A stretch of 64,000 nucleotides of DNA from a bacterium (GCA_022072055.1 JAJVIK010000023.1:1-64000); one strand, 5' to 3'. Positions 45,846-55,701 are shown, counted from the first letter of the stretch. The notes: a model not told the origin generated them from the letters alone. A program made the numbers and translations.

Positions 45846-47084
45846 TTACGAGGCCCTACCGAAATCCGGAATCTTCATTTGCTCTCCGCCCTTGAGTGCC
45901 GATTGGTGCGCGACAATTCCCGGGGCGGTGTAGGCCACCGCTTCATAAACATCCACGGTGGGACGACGGCCGTGGACCAGGGCGTCGATGAATTCATGAG
46001 TCAGAAAAGTGTGGGAGCCTTCGTGTCCGCTGTTGTGACGGAGCGGTTCCGGGAGCAGGTTGGTTTTCCACCACTCGGGTTGCTCGTACGGCTCCAGGAT
46101 GTTGGCCGCGCGCTTGAACCCTCCGCTGTCGATCTCGGCGAGATCCCCCTGGCGGACAACCACAGGTCCGATCCCGTTGGGATCCGGAAAGAAGAAGCTC
46201 ATCTTGTCCCCATACCACTGCGCGCGCTCCGTGCCTCGGTGCGCGCCCCGCCAATAGACCGCCACCCGGAAGGCGTTGCCGGCGTCTGTCTTGAAGAACG
46301 CGGTCTCATTCCAAAACGGGTTGTTGTAAGGGTTGCCCCGGATGACTTCATCGTCGCGCGCCCACCCGAGGCAGCTCACCTCGACCAATCTCTCGCCGGT
46401 CACCCCGATCAGGTGCGCCGTGCAGTGCGTGGGGTAGTGCATCGGAGGAAGCCCGTGCCGCCATGTCCACTTTCCATCCTCGAACCAGAGCTCCTCCAAG
46501 CCCGCGTGGTGATACTGGGATTCGGTGTAGAAGATGTTTCCGAAGGCCCCCTCACGAAAGAACTTGCGGGCGGAGATGGTCGCCTGTTGGTAGTAGCTGG
46601 TTTCGGCCATCATGTAGGTGAGACCGGTCTTGCGGACTGTGTCGACAAGCTTCTGACACTCTTCGAGCGTCATCGCCGCGGGCACGGCGGAGATCACATG
46701 TTTGCCGTGTTCAAGAGCGAGAGTGCAGTGGCGGACATGGTCCGGGGCGGGAGTGAAAACCCCAATGGCTTCGAGGTCATCCGCCAAAACCATCTCCTCA
46801 AGGGTCGGAAAAGTCTGCTTGCAGCCGTAGGTCTCCACCAGGGCCTGGAGGCGATCCGGGCGTGGATCGGCCACCGCGGCCACCACACAGTTCGGATGCT
46901 CGTGCCATTGGAAGGCGCAGCCAAATCTTCCCCCGGCGATGCCGATCCGGACCTTCTTGTCGGAGGAAGGCTCCACGGCGGAACCCCGGTCCGCGAGCGC
47001 CGCTCCAACTCCCACGGCGCCGGCCCCGCGGAGGAAGCCGCGACGGCTCAGGATGAGGTCCGTCCTGTCCAATGGCGCATTCAT
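45846..47084 (-). CDS. Gfo/Idh/MocA-family oxidoreductase with Tat signal
   Basis: The 412-residue protein starts at MNAPLDRTDLILSRRGFLRG, a twin-arginine signal of the type common in exported sugar oxidoreductases. An NAD(P) site follows (RIGIAGGRFG) and a C-terminal Gfo/Idh domain with HCTAHLIGV and GHEGSHTFLTHEFIDAL. It probably dehydrogenates a sugar or cyclitol in the periplasm. The ORF-track start at 47567 would run antisense to iscX and is rejected. It lies directly upstream of the propeller-toroid gene on the same strand. Confidence 0.88.
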   Translation of the reverse strand: MNAPLDRTDLILSRRGFLRGAGAVGVGAALADRGSAVEPSSDKKVRIGIAGGRFGCAFQWHEHPNCVVAAVADPRPDRLQALVETYGCKQTFPTLEEMVLADDLEAIGVFTPAPDHVRHCTLALEHGKHVISAVPAAMTLEECQKLVDTVRKTGLTYMMAETSYYQQATISARKFFREGAFGNIFYTESQYHHAGLEELWFEDGKWTWRHGLPPMHYPTHCTAHLIGVTGERLVEVSCLGWARDDEVIRGNPYNNPFWNETAFFKTDAGNAFRVAVYWRGAHRGTERAQWYGDKMSFFFPDPNGIGPVVVRQGDLAEIDSGGFKRAANILEPYEQPEWWKTNLLPEPLRHNSGHEGSHTFLTHEFIDALVHGRRPTVDVYEAVAYTAPGIVAHQSALKGGEQMKIPDFGRAS

Positions 47085-47249
47085 TCTCTCACTCCTCCCA
47101 TGGCCCCGTGCTCCGTCCCCCTTGCCTTCCGTTTCGAGGGGAGGCCGAGGCGGGGAATGGAATTCTAAGGGAAGCCCGCGGGACAATCCACTAGACAGAG
47201 GCCCGAACAAGCGAACAATAGAAGAAACGCCACTCGGAGGTGTGCGAGC

Positions 47250-47462
47250 ATGGGACTGAAGTGGACCGATATTGAAGACATTGCCATAGGCCTCCAAGAG
47301 CAGCATCCGGACATCGATCCGCTTGGCGTCCATTTCGTGGACCTCCGCGAAATGATTTCCCAACTTCCAGGTTGGGAGGATGACATCCACCGCTCCAACG
47401 AAGCCAAACTGGAGGCGATCCAGATGGCTTGGCTGGAGGAATACCGCGAGAATCAAGGATAA
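47250..47462 (+). CDS. iscX: IscX (YfhJ) iron-sulfur cluster assembly protein
   Basis: The 70-residue product matches IscX along its length: MGLKWTDIEDIAIGL at the start, HPDIDPLGVHFVDLREMI in the middle and SNEAKLEAIQMAWLEEY at the end. IscX is a small acidic helical protein that binds IscS and modulates Fe-S assembly. A GGAGGTG ribosome-binding site precedes the ATG. No isc genes are nearby, so it is an orphan here. Confidence 0.9.
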   Translation: MGLKWTDIEDIAIGLQEQHPDIDPLGVHFVDLREMISQLPGWEDDIHRSNEAKLEAIQMAWLEEYRENQG

Positions 47463-47479
47463 GGGGAAAAGATGCTGAG

Positions 47480-47517
47480 GGGGAAAAATTCCCCGAACGG
47501 CTTGGGAAAAGTTCCCC
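47480..47517. repeat. Tandem A/T-core palindromes GGGGAAAAATTCCCC and GGGAAAAGTTCCCC
   Basis: Two palindromic sequences of near-identical core lie 24 bp apart, immediately after iscX. Both have the GGGRAAxxTTCCC arrangement and could be protein-binding sites. No regulator with this recognised site is known to me. Confidence 0.45.
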
Positions 47518-47648
47518 GACGCGGTTTCTGTGCCTCCGGACAGGTTGGGCGCCGAGGACGGGGCCAACCCCCTTTTTTCCTAAGGATTGTTTGAGTTAGG
47601 CTCTCCTTAGGACGTCCGTGTTCGGTTGGCGCGATTCTTTCATTAGCG

Positions 47649-47786
47649 GTTGTTAACCGAGTGTCAAGAAGACCCCGAAAGGGGGAGGGGGCAGTTGGGT
47701 TTTCGGAAAGCCTCCTCGGGATCAAGGAAAGCGCAATGTCCCCTTCCCCTGTCGGGGTTGCCACTCGAAGAAGTTGGGTTAACAAC
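47649..47786 (+). ncRNA. Candidate structured RNA (multi-helix junction)
   Basis: A 10-bp helix GTTGTTAACC/GGTTAACAAC is extended by GAGTG/CACTC. It encloses four local helices: CCCC-GAAA-GGGG with a GNRA-type loop, AGGGGGC/GCCTCCT, GGGA/TCCC and CCCC-TGTC-GGGG. A strong terminator on the plus strand lies about 130 bp downstream. I found no coding ORF that explains the conservation of these helices and no match to tmRNA, RNase P, SRP RNA or common riboswitches. The assignment is from hand-folding only. Confidence 0.4.
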
Positions 47787-47913
47787 AAGGTGAAGGGGGT
47801 GTTTGGGCGTCGATTGCCCTGGTGCCAGGTCGTTCACAGCCTCGCTTTGCACATCATGGGAACGCTCTGGTAGCGTCCAGACGCCCCCTGTTACATCGCT
47901 GACCACCCAAGGG

Positions 47914-47949
47914 AAGGCGGATTCGCCCTGGCGAATCCGCCTTCCATCT
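47914..47949 (+). terminator. Strong Rho-independent terminator
   Basis: AAGGCGGATTCGCC and its perfect complement form a 14-bp stem (functional loop about 6 nt), followed by CCATCTTTTT on the plus strand. No plus-strand gene is closer than iscX, so it ends either the iscX transcript or the candidate RNA. It also lies 25 bp after the stop of the 1252-residue gene on the other strand, where no T-run follows. Confidence 0.8.
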
Positions 47950-47967
47950 TTTTGTCCGCCCCCTTTT

Positions 47968-50900
47968 CTATGGGCGCTCGCTCGAGGGGCGCGGCGGCGG
48001 GGTGCCGGGCTTAAGCAGCTGGACGAGGTCCCTGGCGTCGATGCGGTGTTCCGCTGCATCCAGGTCGCAGCGTCCGTCATACCCCTCATCCCCGATGGAG
48101 AGCCTCCAAGTCCGTGCCGTCAAATGGACCCAATCCGAGCTCGATAGGGAAACGTCCGGCCCACTGAACATCCTTGACACGGGAGTCGAAACGACTGGTG
48201 GAGCGGGCCAATCCGGTGTCCGCAGTTTGCGAAAGTCCTTCCCTTGCGGGAGTGGGGACAGCCCTTTGGTCGACGAGGCGCTGAGATCGAACGCGGAGTC
48301 TTCGAAACAAGCCAGGCCAATCCAGTAGCCGCCGGATGTCAAGGCCGAGAAGTTGATCTGATCGATTACCTCGCCGATGTTTGTGCTGGATAAGTCGGGA
48401 TTCGGCGACTGATTTCCCGGAAACCAAGCCGCGAGATCACAATCCCCAAACAGCGGGTCAAACACAAAGTCGAGGAGCTGGCCACTGTTGAGGGGAATCA
48501 GAAGCCAGGTCACTTGACCCGAGAGCAGTGTGTCAAAGGGCTTCGCGACCGCCACGCTCGCATAGACGGGGAGTGAGACATTCCCAGAGGGGTCAGAGTA
48601 ATACACTTCCAGGTAGTACGATCCGCTCCAGAGGATGCGGTAAGCGGGGTCGATGACATGGTAAGGGATCCACCCGGTGTCCCAAGTCTGGACCCACCTC
48701 CCGGAGTCGTTCAACCACCATTCGCGGACATACAGCGACTCGACGACCCCGGAATCGTCACCGGCGGAATAGGAAATCCAGATCGAGTCTCCATTCACCA
48801 GTTTCGCCCCGCCGTTGATGGTCACCGTTCCGGTGGGGGCGTTCGGGTCAGAAGGAGGGGAGCCGGAAAGTTTCAGGTAGGACCACGACTGATTATTGTT
48901 CTCGTTGCTCTCCGCCACTGTGTGGCCGGGGTCCACCTCCGCGGTCAGGCTGTAACTCCCTGAAAGCCCCGCGGGATCGAATTCGGCCTCGAATGGAACC
49001 CATCGAGAAAAGGAGCCTTGCGACAAGTCCACGTAGGCTCCAAGCCCGGACGCGTGAAAGGTGGCGCTGTCCATGGAGTTCACGCTCAATTGGATCAAAA
49101 CCGTTTGGCTCCTCGGCTCTCCCGTGTAGGTCACAAAGACCGAGAAGTGGAAGGCGGCGTTCAGCGGGGCGTCGGTCGGATCCGTGCTGATCCCATAGGT
49201 TGAGAGCAAGGCAAGATCGGGGAGCGGGGGCGCGGTCGGGGTGACCGTCGGGGGGGATGTCGCGCTGGCTGTCGGAGTCTCCGTGGGGAAGGGCGTGGGG
49301 CTGAGCGTGAGCGTGGGGGTCTGGGTGACCGTGGGGGTCGGGCCGGGGGTGGGGATTTCCAGCGCTTCCGCGAAAGCCCAAGGGGAAAGCTGAGTGGCCG
49401 ACTGGATGGTCGCGGTGTGGGCCACTGAATCCACCCATGTGGCAGCCTTGCTCCATCCCAGATTGCCGTACCGGTGCAGCAGCGCGTGGTCCAGGGGGAA
49501 GTCTCCCGGAAGGGCGGCCGGATCGTAGTTCACTCGGAGCAGGGAAGGGGGCAGAGCGCTCCCGGACATGAAAGTGTCCTGGAGCAACATCCAGTATTGG
49601 TCGGCCACCGCAAGGTCCGTTGCCCCCCCAACTCGAAACAGAGCAGGGGCGTGATCGAGGCTCCAGGCCGCGACCAGGGGTTTCCCGGGTTGAACCACGC
49701 CCGATTGAACCTCCACGCCGCTCACGCCGAAGGAAGTCCAGGTGGCGGAGGAGAGATCCACACGGTGTAACTCCTGAGTGGGCGCGCCCGGTCCTTCTCT
49801 CAAGATGCTGAATCCACTGCTTCCCACTCCCACGCCAAACAGGGTTCCCGTGGAAGCGGTCGCGAGCGCTTCGATCGAACTCGACAAGCCGGCGAGGACT
49901 CTTGTCGCGCCGGCCCCTGAGAACTTCCAAAGCCGTCCGAGTCCCCCGCCGATATAGATGCCGGGGGTGGTCTGCGCGGCGTAGACCCCATCCGGCCCCG
50001 CGACGATTGCGAGGAAATCATCCCCTGGGCGGATTTCGACTCCCGTCATCTGCTGCCAGTTCGTCCCAGACCTTCGCCACGCGCTGCCGTCCACCCCCAC
50101 CGCGTAGACATCCGGACCGAAACCCGAGATCCCCGCGAGAGCCACCGCGCCCGGCGTGGTTTCCTCGCTCCAGGTGTTTCCGTTGTACCGCCAGATTCTT
50201 CCCTGGTCGGAGGCGATGAAGATTTCGGTATCCGAACGGCCCCAGATACAGGTGAAACCCACCCCCACCGGAACCTGCTCGAATGGAAATATCGTGCTCC
50301 ACTCGGGACCGTCATACCGTTGGACCCGAACCGTCTCACAGGCGTACAAGACACCCGTCGGCGAGCGCCAGAATTCCTTAACGCTGAATGGAGTGGACCC
50401 GTAATTCGAGGTTCCCAGGGATTCCCATGTGGCTCCATTCCAATGGTAGGTCCCATGGCTGAAATCACTCATGGCGGACCAGTTGACCACGATGTCATCG
50501 AAGTCGCTCGCCAGCATGGCCCGGACCCAGGTTTGCGTGTTCATTCCAGCCGGGAGGACCGGGAAACGCATCAGTTTTCCGCCGTCGAAGTACTGAATCG
50601 GGTAGTCCTGGGTGAGCTCCGTCATCCCATACAGGAGGAACCCATGCGGACCGCACCCTGTGGCGCGGACTTGGCTGACCAGGGCGGAGGCGGTCTCCCC
50701 CGCGGACAGCGGAGACAGGACTCCGCCGCTTGGCAGAAACTCATGGGTGACTCCCCCGGGGCCGGCGAGGTACAAGCGTCCCGGCGCGCCGGTCCCCGTG
50801 AACCACTGGTTTCGGATTTTGCCGAAAAACTCGTGTCGGACCGGGTTGCCGGTCCCATCCCAGACCCGGATATGGTGGTTCCCCATCAGATAGATCTCGG

Positions 50901-51726
50901 TTGCTGAAGCCCCCCAAATCGCGTTGATGGTGTCGTCTTCGCCAGGCGCCTGAGGAAGAACAATTTCGCTCCAAGTCCCATTGGCGTTGCGCTTGTAGAC
51001 CTGACCGTGGTTACCCGTCGCGTACAAATGATCCAGATCGGACCCCCACAGGTCCATCAGCAGATTGGTGGAGAAGGAGCCTGTCTCCAGCTTCTGTTCC
51101 AGCTGCCAGACCCCATGATCGCGATGGACAATCTGACCGTGGGTCCCCGCCGCGAAAACATGGTCCGGACCAAGCGCAAAGACAGCGAGGAAACGTCCCT
51201 CCAAGGCCGAGGGAAGGAGGTCAAAGCTCCACGTTGCTCCATCCCAATGAACCAGCGAGGGCCCTCCATCGTTGGTCGCCCAGGCGTTGTCGGGCGCGAT
51301 GGCGAAGACGGACCCGAGGACATAGGTGTAATCCAAGAACATCGGGGGAGGCACATCGCTCCACGTCGATCCGTCGAAGTGGAGCACCAGGCTGCGCGCG
51401 TGCTGATCGGACGCGTAGGCATCGCCACCCACCGCCCAGATGTCGGTGGCCGAGGTTCCATGAATCGAGAAGATGGTTCGCTGGGTGGGGACAACTTCCT
51501 GGTTCCAGGCATTCCCGTTCCAGTGAAGCAGGGTTCCACCCTCTCCCCCGAAATAGACATTGTCCGGGCCCATCGCCCAGGCGGCGTGCAGGGTGTTCCC
51601 CTGAGGTAGCGGGGAGTGGAAGCGCCATTCGGCGGCCACGGCGACAGCCCAGAGTGCAAGCAGAATTCCGATCAGGATGGCTCGCAGAAGGATGCGGGCG
51701 GGGGTGAGGCAGTGGGAAAAGTGCAT
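47968..51726 (-). CDS. Large secreted beta-propeller protein with CARDB-like domain
   Basis: The 1252-residue protein has a signal peptide (RAILIGILLALWAVAVAA). About 780 residues of propeller repeats follow, with motifs such as HWNGNAWNQ and TDIWAVGGD. A Pro/Thr/Ser linker (about residues 789-842) precedes a CARDB-like adhesion domain (LPDLALLSTYGI, SNENNNQSW). The C-terminus (CDLDAAEHRIDARDLVQLL) weakly resembles half a dockerin repeat. The protein is probably cell-surface or secreted; ligand unknown. Low-complexity repeats may allow recombination. Confidence 0.8.
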   Translation of the reverse strand: MHFSHCLTPARILLRAILIGILLALWAVAVAAEWRFHSPLPQGNTLHAAWAMGPDNVYFGGEGGTLLHWNGNAWNQEVVPTQRTIFSIHGTSATDIWAVGGDAYASDQHARSLVLHFDGSTWSDVPPPMFLDYTYVLGSVFAIAPDNAWATNDGGPSLVHWDGATWSFDLLPSALEGRFLAVFALGPDHVFAAGTHGQIVHRDHGVWQLEQKLETGSFSTNLLMDLWGSDLDHLYATGNHGQVYKRNANGTWSEIVLPQAPGEDDTINAIWGASATEIYLMGNHHIRVWDGTGNPVRHEFFGKIRNQWFTGTGAPGRLYLAGPGGVTHEFLPSGGVLSPLSAGETASALVSQVRATGCGPHGFLLYGMTELTQDYPIQYFDGGKLMRFPVLPAGMNTQTWVRAMLASDFDDIVVNWSAMSDFSHGTYHWNGATWESLGTSNYGSTPFSVKEFWRSPTGVLYACETVRVQRYDGPEWSTIFPFEQVPVGVGFTCIWGRSDTEIFIASDQGRIWRYNGNTWSEETTPGAVALAGISGFGPDVYAVGVDGSAWRRSGTNWQQMTGVEIRPGDDFLAIVAGPDGVYAAQTTPGIYIGGGLGRLWKFSGAGATRVLAGLSSSIEALATASTGTLFGVGVGSSGFSILREGPGAPTQELHRVDLSSATWTSFGVSGVEVQSGVVQPGKPLVAAWSLDHAPALFRVGGATDLAVADQYWMLLQDTFMSGSALPPSLLRVNYDPAALPGDFPLDHALLHRYGNLGWSKAATWVDSVAHTATIQSATQLSPWAFAEALEIPTPGPTPTVTQTPTLTLSPTPFPTETPTASATSPPTVTPTAPPLPDLALLSTYGISTDPTDAPLNAAFHFSVFVTYTGEPRSQTVLIQLSVNSMDSATFHASGLGAYVDLSQGSFSRWVPFEAEFDPAGLSGSYSLTAEVDPGHTVAESNENNNQSWSYLKLSGSPPSDPNAPTGTVTINGGAKLVNGDSIWISYSAGDDSGVVESLYVREWWLNDSGRWVQTWDTGWIPYHVIDPAYRILWSGSYYLEVYYSDPSGNVSLPVYASVAVAKPFDTLLSGQVTWLLIPLNSGQLLDFVFDPLFGDCDLAAWFPGNQSPNPDLSSTNIGEVIDQINFSALTSGGYWIGLACFEDSAFDLSASSTKGLSPLPQGKDFRKLRTPDWPAPPVVSTPVSRMFSGPDVSLSSSDWVHLTARTWRLSIGDEGYDGRCDLDAAEHRIDARDLVQLLKPGTPPPRPSSERP

Positions 51727-51812
51727 GGCGAGCCTCCCTTCGACTCAGCAAGGCGTGGGCGGCTCGAATCAGTGGGTATTCTACACCTCCTTTACCTCAA
51801 TTTCATCAGACC

Positions 51813-52478
51813 TCAGACCCCAGCCCGATAAGGGCTGTAATCATCATTCACATTCCCGAGCGGGGATTTTTGAGTCCGGATGATATCCCCAGCGGTCACC
51901 AGGCCATTGGTGGGACTGTAAGGGAGGTTCGGGTTCCATTCTCGGTCCGGCCCGACACAGTTGAGGCGCCATGACCCACTCCAAACCAAAGTGTTCGGGT
52001 TGCCATAGCGATTCACCAGAATCGGGAAACTCGCCGACTTCTCGCGGAGCTCGATGATGTTCTCGTAGCTGTATCGTCTCCAGAGCTCCTCGGGAAACTC
52101 AAGGTGACGGGCGTAGTTTCCACCGAAAGGGCAATAGAGGCTCGCGCTTTCCAAGTACTTGATCGGGGTGGTGAGAGAATCGGGGACATACCACCACTTG
52201 AGGTCGGATCCGGCAAGCGGGGCGATCCCTCCCGTGAAACCTGGCTCAATCATGGTCGGGTACTTGCGGTAGTCGATCTGATATTCCTCGAGCGCGGTCG
52301 CAACCGTGCGCAGGTCGGCGGAGGCGCGGGTGACCTTGGCGCGAGTCATCGCCGCCAGCATGTTCGGGATCGCGATGGCAATCAGAATCAGAACAATGGC
52401 GATGACAATCAGGAGCTCGATCAAGGTGAAACCGAACCCCCGGCGAGGGTTCCACGCGGAACAAGGATGAGAGTTCAT
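51813..52478 (-). CDS. Type II secretion / type IV pilus pseudopilin (GspG-like)
   Basis: The 221-residue protein has a prepilin peptidase site and N-methylation signal at GFTLIELLIVIAIVLILIAI, following a 15-20-residue leader. The conserved NMLAAMTRAKVTRASADLRT helix follows and a C-terminal globular domain. It should be processed by PilD and assembled into a pilus-like fibre. It is a solitary pseudopilin here; the type II machinery is elsewhere. Such multi-copy pseudopilins are common in Planctomycetes-like genomes. Confidence 0.85.
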   Translation of the reverse strand: MNSHPCSAWNPRRGFGFTLIELLIVIAIVLILIAIAIPNMLAAMTRAKVTRASADLRTVATALEEYQIDYRKYPTMIEPGFTGGIAPLAGSDLKWWYVPDSLTTPIKYLESASLYCPFGGNYARHLEFPEELWRRYSYENIIELREKSASFPILVNRYGNPNTLVWSGSWRLNCVGPDREWNPNLPYSPTNGLVTAGDIIRTQKSPLGNVNDDYSPYRAGV

Positions 52479-52572
52479 GGGCGGTGAACCAGTCCCTTTC
52501 TAACAGAATGGAGGATTGGATCGGCTTAAGAACCAAGCGGGGCTTACTTTACCATCCGGATCGCTCTCCTGC

Positions 52573-54744
52573 CTATCCTTGTGGGGATGCCGGTGTGGCG
52601 CGATGGATTTCCTGGAAGAGATGGACCCATGTTTCAAGGTATTCGGATTTCTCGCGCGAGACCCAAGCTCGAAAACCAGGCAGGACCCAAGGGCGATGGC
52701 GGAGAGGATTGTGCGCGAGCAGTTCCGGCATCTTGGAGCTCACCTGGACAAAGAACTCTCCAGCGGATGGACTCACTGAAAGGTGGAGTCGAGGGTCGTT
52801 GAAAACAGTTTTGAAATCGGATGCTCCCAGGCCGATCAGGAGACGGTCCAAGTAGGGTTCCCAGACCCACAGGACATTTAACCCTGGCCTTTCGAGGAAG
52901 CCCCTCAGGTGAAACCCGAGTCCGACACCGAGAACTGTCGGAAGGCCTTGGCGGTCCCCGCTTGGCGCGGAGGTCCATTCCCTCACCTCCCGCCAAGGGT
53001 TCGCCACGGCGGGGGTTTCCGCCAGGGTGTGACCGTTCCGATCCATGATGAGCATCCGAGGATAACCCTCCTCATCGCGCGACCACTCGCAGCGCTCTCC
53101 GCGTTCCAGGACACCCTCCTGAAGGATCGACAGTCTTCCCGCGAGCGCCTTGGCCGGCTCCGGCCACCTACCGGCGAGCACTTCAAGGTTTGCCTGGGCC
53201 ATGCTCAACCGCGTGGAGGGTGCGAGCTCCCCTCTCCATCGACCGACGCCATCCGGACCGACCGAATCCGAGGCGCGCCGTCCGGCGCGCCGTTCCCGGG
53301 GCGGTTGACAGAGCTCGCGGAGAGCAAGATCGGCTTCGCCCTGCAACCTGTGGGCGGGCGCTTCGGATGCGGATCCGGTCAATTCCTCGAGCACGAGAAG
53401 CCCTTCCGAGCGCCCCATGGCGCCCTCGATGATCGCGCCCTGACGAGAGAGGTTATACACCGGGACTGAGGCGAGACGAACTTGATGCGTGATGCCGAGG
53501 AGACTGATCAGGAAGGCTGTGCAGGTGGCCACCGCGCCGCCTTCCACGGAGGGGACCTCGAAAACGCCCGGTTGGGACCGCGAGAATTGGTCCGATCCAT
53601 CGTATATCGTCCCGGAGGCGTGGTGACGGCCCCCGCAGTAGGCCAGATCGATGCCGGCGAGGAAAACCGGCGACCCGCCAAGCTTGAGCGCGAGATCGAG
53701 CGCGGTGGAACCGACAGTCTGGTTCAGCACCAATGCTCCCTTGGAGCTGAAGTAACGAGTCGGGTGCATTTCGAGTTCCAGGAGTTCCGCGGTCGGGAAC
53801 GGGGAGGCGCTCGCAATCCATGCTGTTTCTTGGTAATCGCGCAGAAGGGGAGGAAAGACCCCGCCATAAAACACCGGGAGGAATTCGACTCCTCGCGCCC
53901 TCAGGAAGTGATCGCGGTTCCTCTCCCCCGAATCCATCGCCACCGCGATGTCCACACGAATTCCCGCGCGCGCTAGAGCCGCCACCGCCGTATCGCAGGC
54001 CACGGTGAGAACGCGGTCTTGGGCGACTCGCAGAATCGGCAGAAGCTCCTCGAGACCGGGACCAGCCCCCACCGCCACGATGGGCGCGCCCCTGAGCCTG
54101 CCGAAAAGGCGGCGGATTCCCGGACGGTTCTGAATGATCGGCCAGTTCACCCCCAAGTTGGCGGGCTTGGGGTAGTAGTCGAGCAGCGAGCGGAGGAGGA
54201 ACGAGGCCAGCTCGGGCGCCACGGCCGCGAGCGCCTCGAACCAATCGCGGAGGAAGGTGGGCTTCGGGAAGAGAGAGGGAGGATCGACCATGAAGCGCAG
54301 TTGAAGCTCAGGGCCCCCCAATCGCCTCAGCCACGCGTGGGTCCGTTCGGACGCTTCTCGGGGGGATTCGGTGACGAGAACCTCCACATTGGGGTGGTCA
54401 AGGACTGGGCGGGCGTCCGTCGTGGCCAGGCACAGAGAGAAGGTCCAGGGATCGGACTCGACCAGCAGGAAGCGTGTTCCCCGTTCGGCGCGCTCCAGGA
54501 TGTGGGGGAGGTGATAACCCAAGCCAAGCCCGTGGAACACGCACAGCGGGGTATCCGAATTCCACCGCTCCCTCCACCACTGCTCGGCGCGCCGTTCCGG
54601 ATCCTCGATGTGATTGAGGATGCCCTGTTGACCCAATTCGTTTCGGTACAGGAGCGTGCGGGCGCCGTTCGGGAGGGAGAGGAGATGGTGGGAGAGGGGA
54701 AGGGGGGAAGAGGGGGGAGGGAGGGGCAAGGGATCTCTATCCAT
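52573..54744 (-). CDS. DUF115 / motility accessory factor (Maf)-like protein
   Basis: The 723-residue protein contains a DUF115 (6-hydroxymethylpterin-pyrophosphokinase MptE-like) domain at about residues 200-420. It shows VAVGAGPGLEELLPIL, followed by VAMDSGERNRDHFL and VFLAGIDLAYCGG. In flagellated bacteria such Maf proteins participate in flagellin glycosylation; here no flagellin gene is nearby. It starts 3 bp after pyrB and appears to be the last gene of the yajC-pyrRB operon. Confidence 0.82.
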   Translation of the reverse strand: MDRDPLPLPPPSSPLPLSHHLLSLPNGARTLLYRNELGQQGILNHIEDPERRAEQWWRERWNSDTPLCVFHGLGLGYHLPHILERAERGTRFLLVESDPWTFSLCLATTDARPVLDHPNVEVLVTESPREASERTHAWLRRLGGPELQLRFMVDPPSLFPKPTFLRDWFEALAAVAPELASFLLRSLLDYYPKPANLGVNWPIIQNRPGIRRLFGRLRGAPIVAVGAGPGLEELLPILRVAQDRVLTVACDTAVAALARAGIRVDIAVAMDSGERNRDHFLRARGVEFLPVFYGGVFPPLLRDYQETAWIASASPFPTAELLELEMHPTRYFSSKGALVLNQTVGSTALDLALKLGGSPVFLAGIDLAYCGGRHHASGTIYDGSDQFSRSQPGVFEVPSVEGGAVATCTAFLISLLGITHQVRLASVPVYNLSRQGAIIEGAMGRSEGLLVLEELTGSASEAPAHRLQGEADLALRELCQPPRERRAGRRASDSVGPDGVGRWRGELAPSTRLSMAQANLEVLAGRWPEPAKALAGRLSILQEGVLERGERCEWSRDEEGYPRMLIMDRNGHTLAETPAVANPWREVREWTSAPSGDRQGLPTVLGVGLGFHLRGFLERPGLNVLWVWEPYLDRLLIGLGASDFKTVFNDPRLHLSVSPSAGEFFVQVSSKMPELLAHNPLRHRPWVLPGFRAWVSREKSEYLETWVHLFQEIHRATPASPQG

Positions 54745-54747
54745 CCC

Positions 54748-55701
54748 CTACTCCCCCGCGGCGGCGAGCTCCTCGGCCACATCCCGCCGTTGCGGAGTGG
54801 CCAGCAGGAACAACACCGCCATGCGAACCGCCACGCCGTTGGTCACCTGATCGTGGATGCGGGCGGCGGGACCATCGGCCACGTAATCGTTGATCTCCAC
54901 CCCTCGATTCATCGGACCCGGGTGCATCACGATGGCATCCGGCTTGGCCAGCGCCAGACGGTCCGGAGTCAACCCGAACAGGTGATAGTACTCGCGGATG
55001 GTGGGGAAGAAATGCGACCCCTGGCGCTCCTTCTGGATTCGGAGCATGTACACGACATCCGCGCCATCAAGCGCCTCCTCCAAGCGGCGGCACACACGCG
55101 CGCCCATCTCCTCGATTCCCCTTGGGACAAGCGTGGCCGGACCGGTGACTCGCACATTGGCCCCCATCTTGGTCAGCGCCCAGATGTTCGAGCGCGCCAC
55201 TCGGCTGAAGGTGATGTCCCCGATGATCGCGACCTCCAGCCCGGCCAGGGTCCCCTTGTTCTCCCGGATGGTGAAGAGGTCCAGCAGGGCCTGAGTCGGA
55301 TGGGCGTGCGCGCCATCCCCCGCGTTGATGATCGGCACGGGTATCCGCTCCGCGAGAAAATGGCAGGCTCCGGCGAAGGAATGACGCATGACAAACAGGT
55401 CGGCCTTCATCGCCAGAAGCGTGTGAAAGGTGTCGATCAGGGACTCCCCCTTCACGAAACTGCTGCGCTCCGAGGCGATGTTGATCACATCGGCGGAAAG
55501 GCGCTTGGCCGCGAGCTCGAAGGAGGTTCGAGTCCGAGTGCTCGGTTCGAAGAAGATGTTGACCACGGTCTTCCCGCGCAAGGAAGGGACGCGCTTGACC
55601 GAGCGCATGAAGATTTCCTTGAATGGCGCCGCCGTGTCGAGTATCTCGTGAATCTCCTCGGCGGATAGAGATTCGATGTCAAGAAGGTCTTTTCGATCCA
55701 T
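54748..55701 (-). CDS. pyrB: Aspartate carbamoyltransferase catalytic subunit PyrB
   Basis: PyrB joins carbamoyl phosphate and aspartate in pyrimidine synthesis. The 317-residue product has the carbamoyl-phosphate motif [13 protein letters not shown] and the ATCase motifs [15 protein letters not shown] and MHPGPMNRG. Its length is typical. It follows pyrR by 22 bp; PyrR regulation of this gene is expected but no attenuator was recognised in that gap. Confidence 0.96.
   Translation of the reverse strand: MDRKDLLDIESLSAEEIHEILDTAAPFKEIFMRSVKRVPSLRGKTVVNIFFEPSTRTRTSFELAAKRLSADVINIASERSSFVKGESLIDTFHTLLAMKADLFVMRHSFAGACHFLAERIPVPIINAGDGAHAHPTQALLDLFTIRENKGTLAGLEVAIIGDITFSRVARSNIWALTKMGANVRVTGPATLVPRGIEEMGARVCRRLEEALDGADVVYMLRIQKERQGSHFFPTIREYYHLFGLTPDRLALAKPDAIVMHPGPMNRGVEINDYVADGPAARIHDQVTNGVAVRMAVLFLLATPQRRDVAEELAAAGE

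Noticed and set aside
47085-47567. N-terminal extension of the Gfo/Idh/MocA ORF
   Set aside because: It runs antisense to iscX and precedes a clean Tat signal peptide beginning at 47084.
47649-47949. tmRNA, RNase P RNA or SRP RNA
   Set aside because: Characteristic sequences (tRNA-like ends with CCA, GAGGAAAGTCC, GGAAGCAGC region) were sought and not found on either strand.
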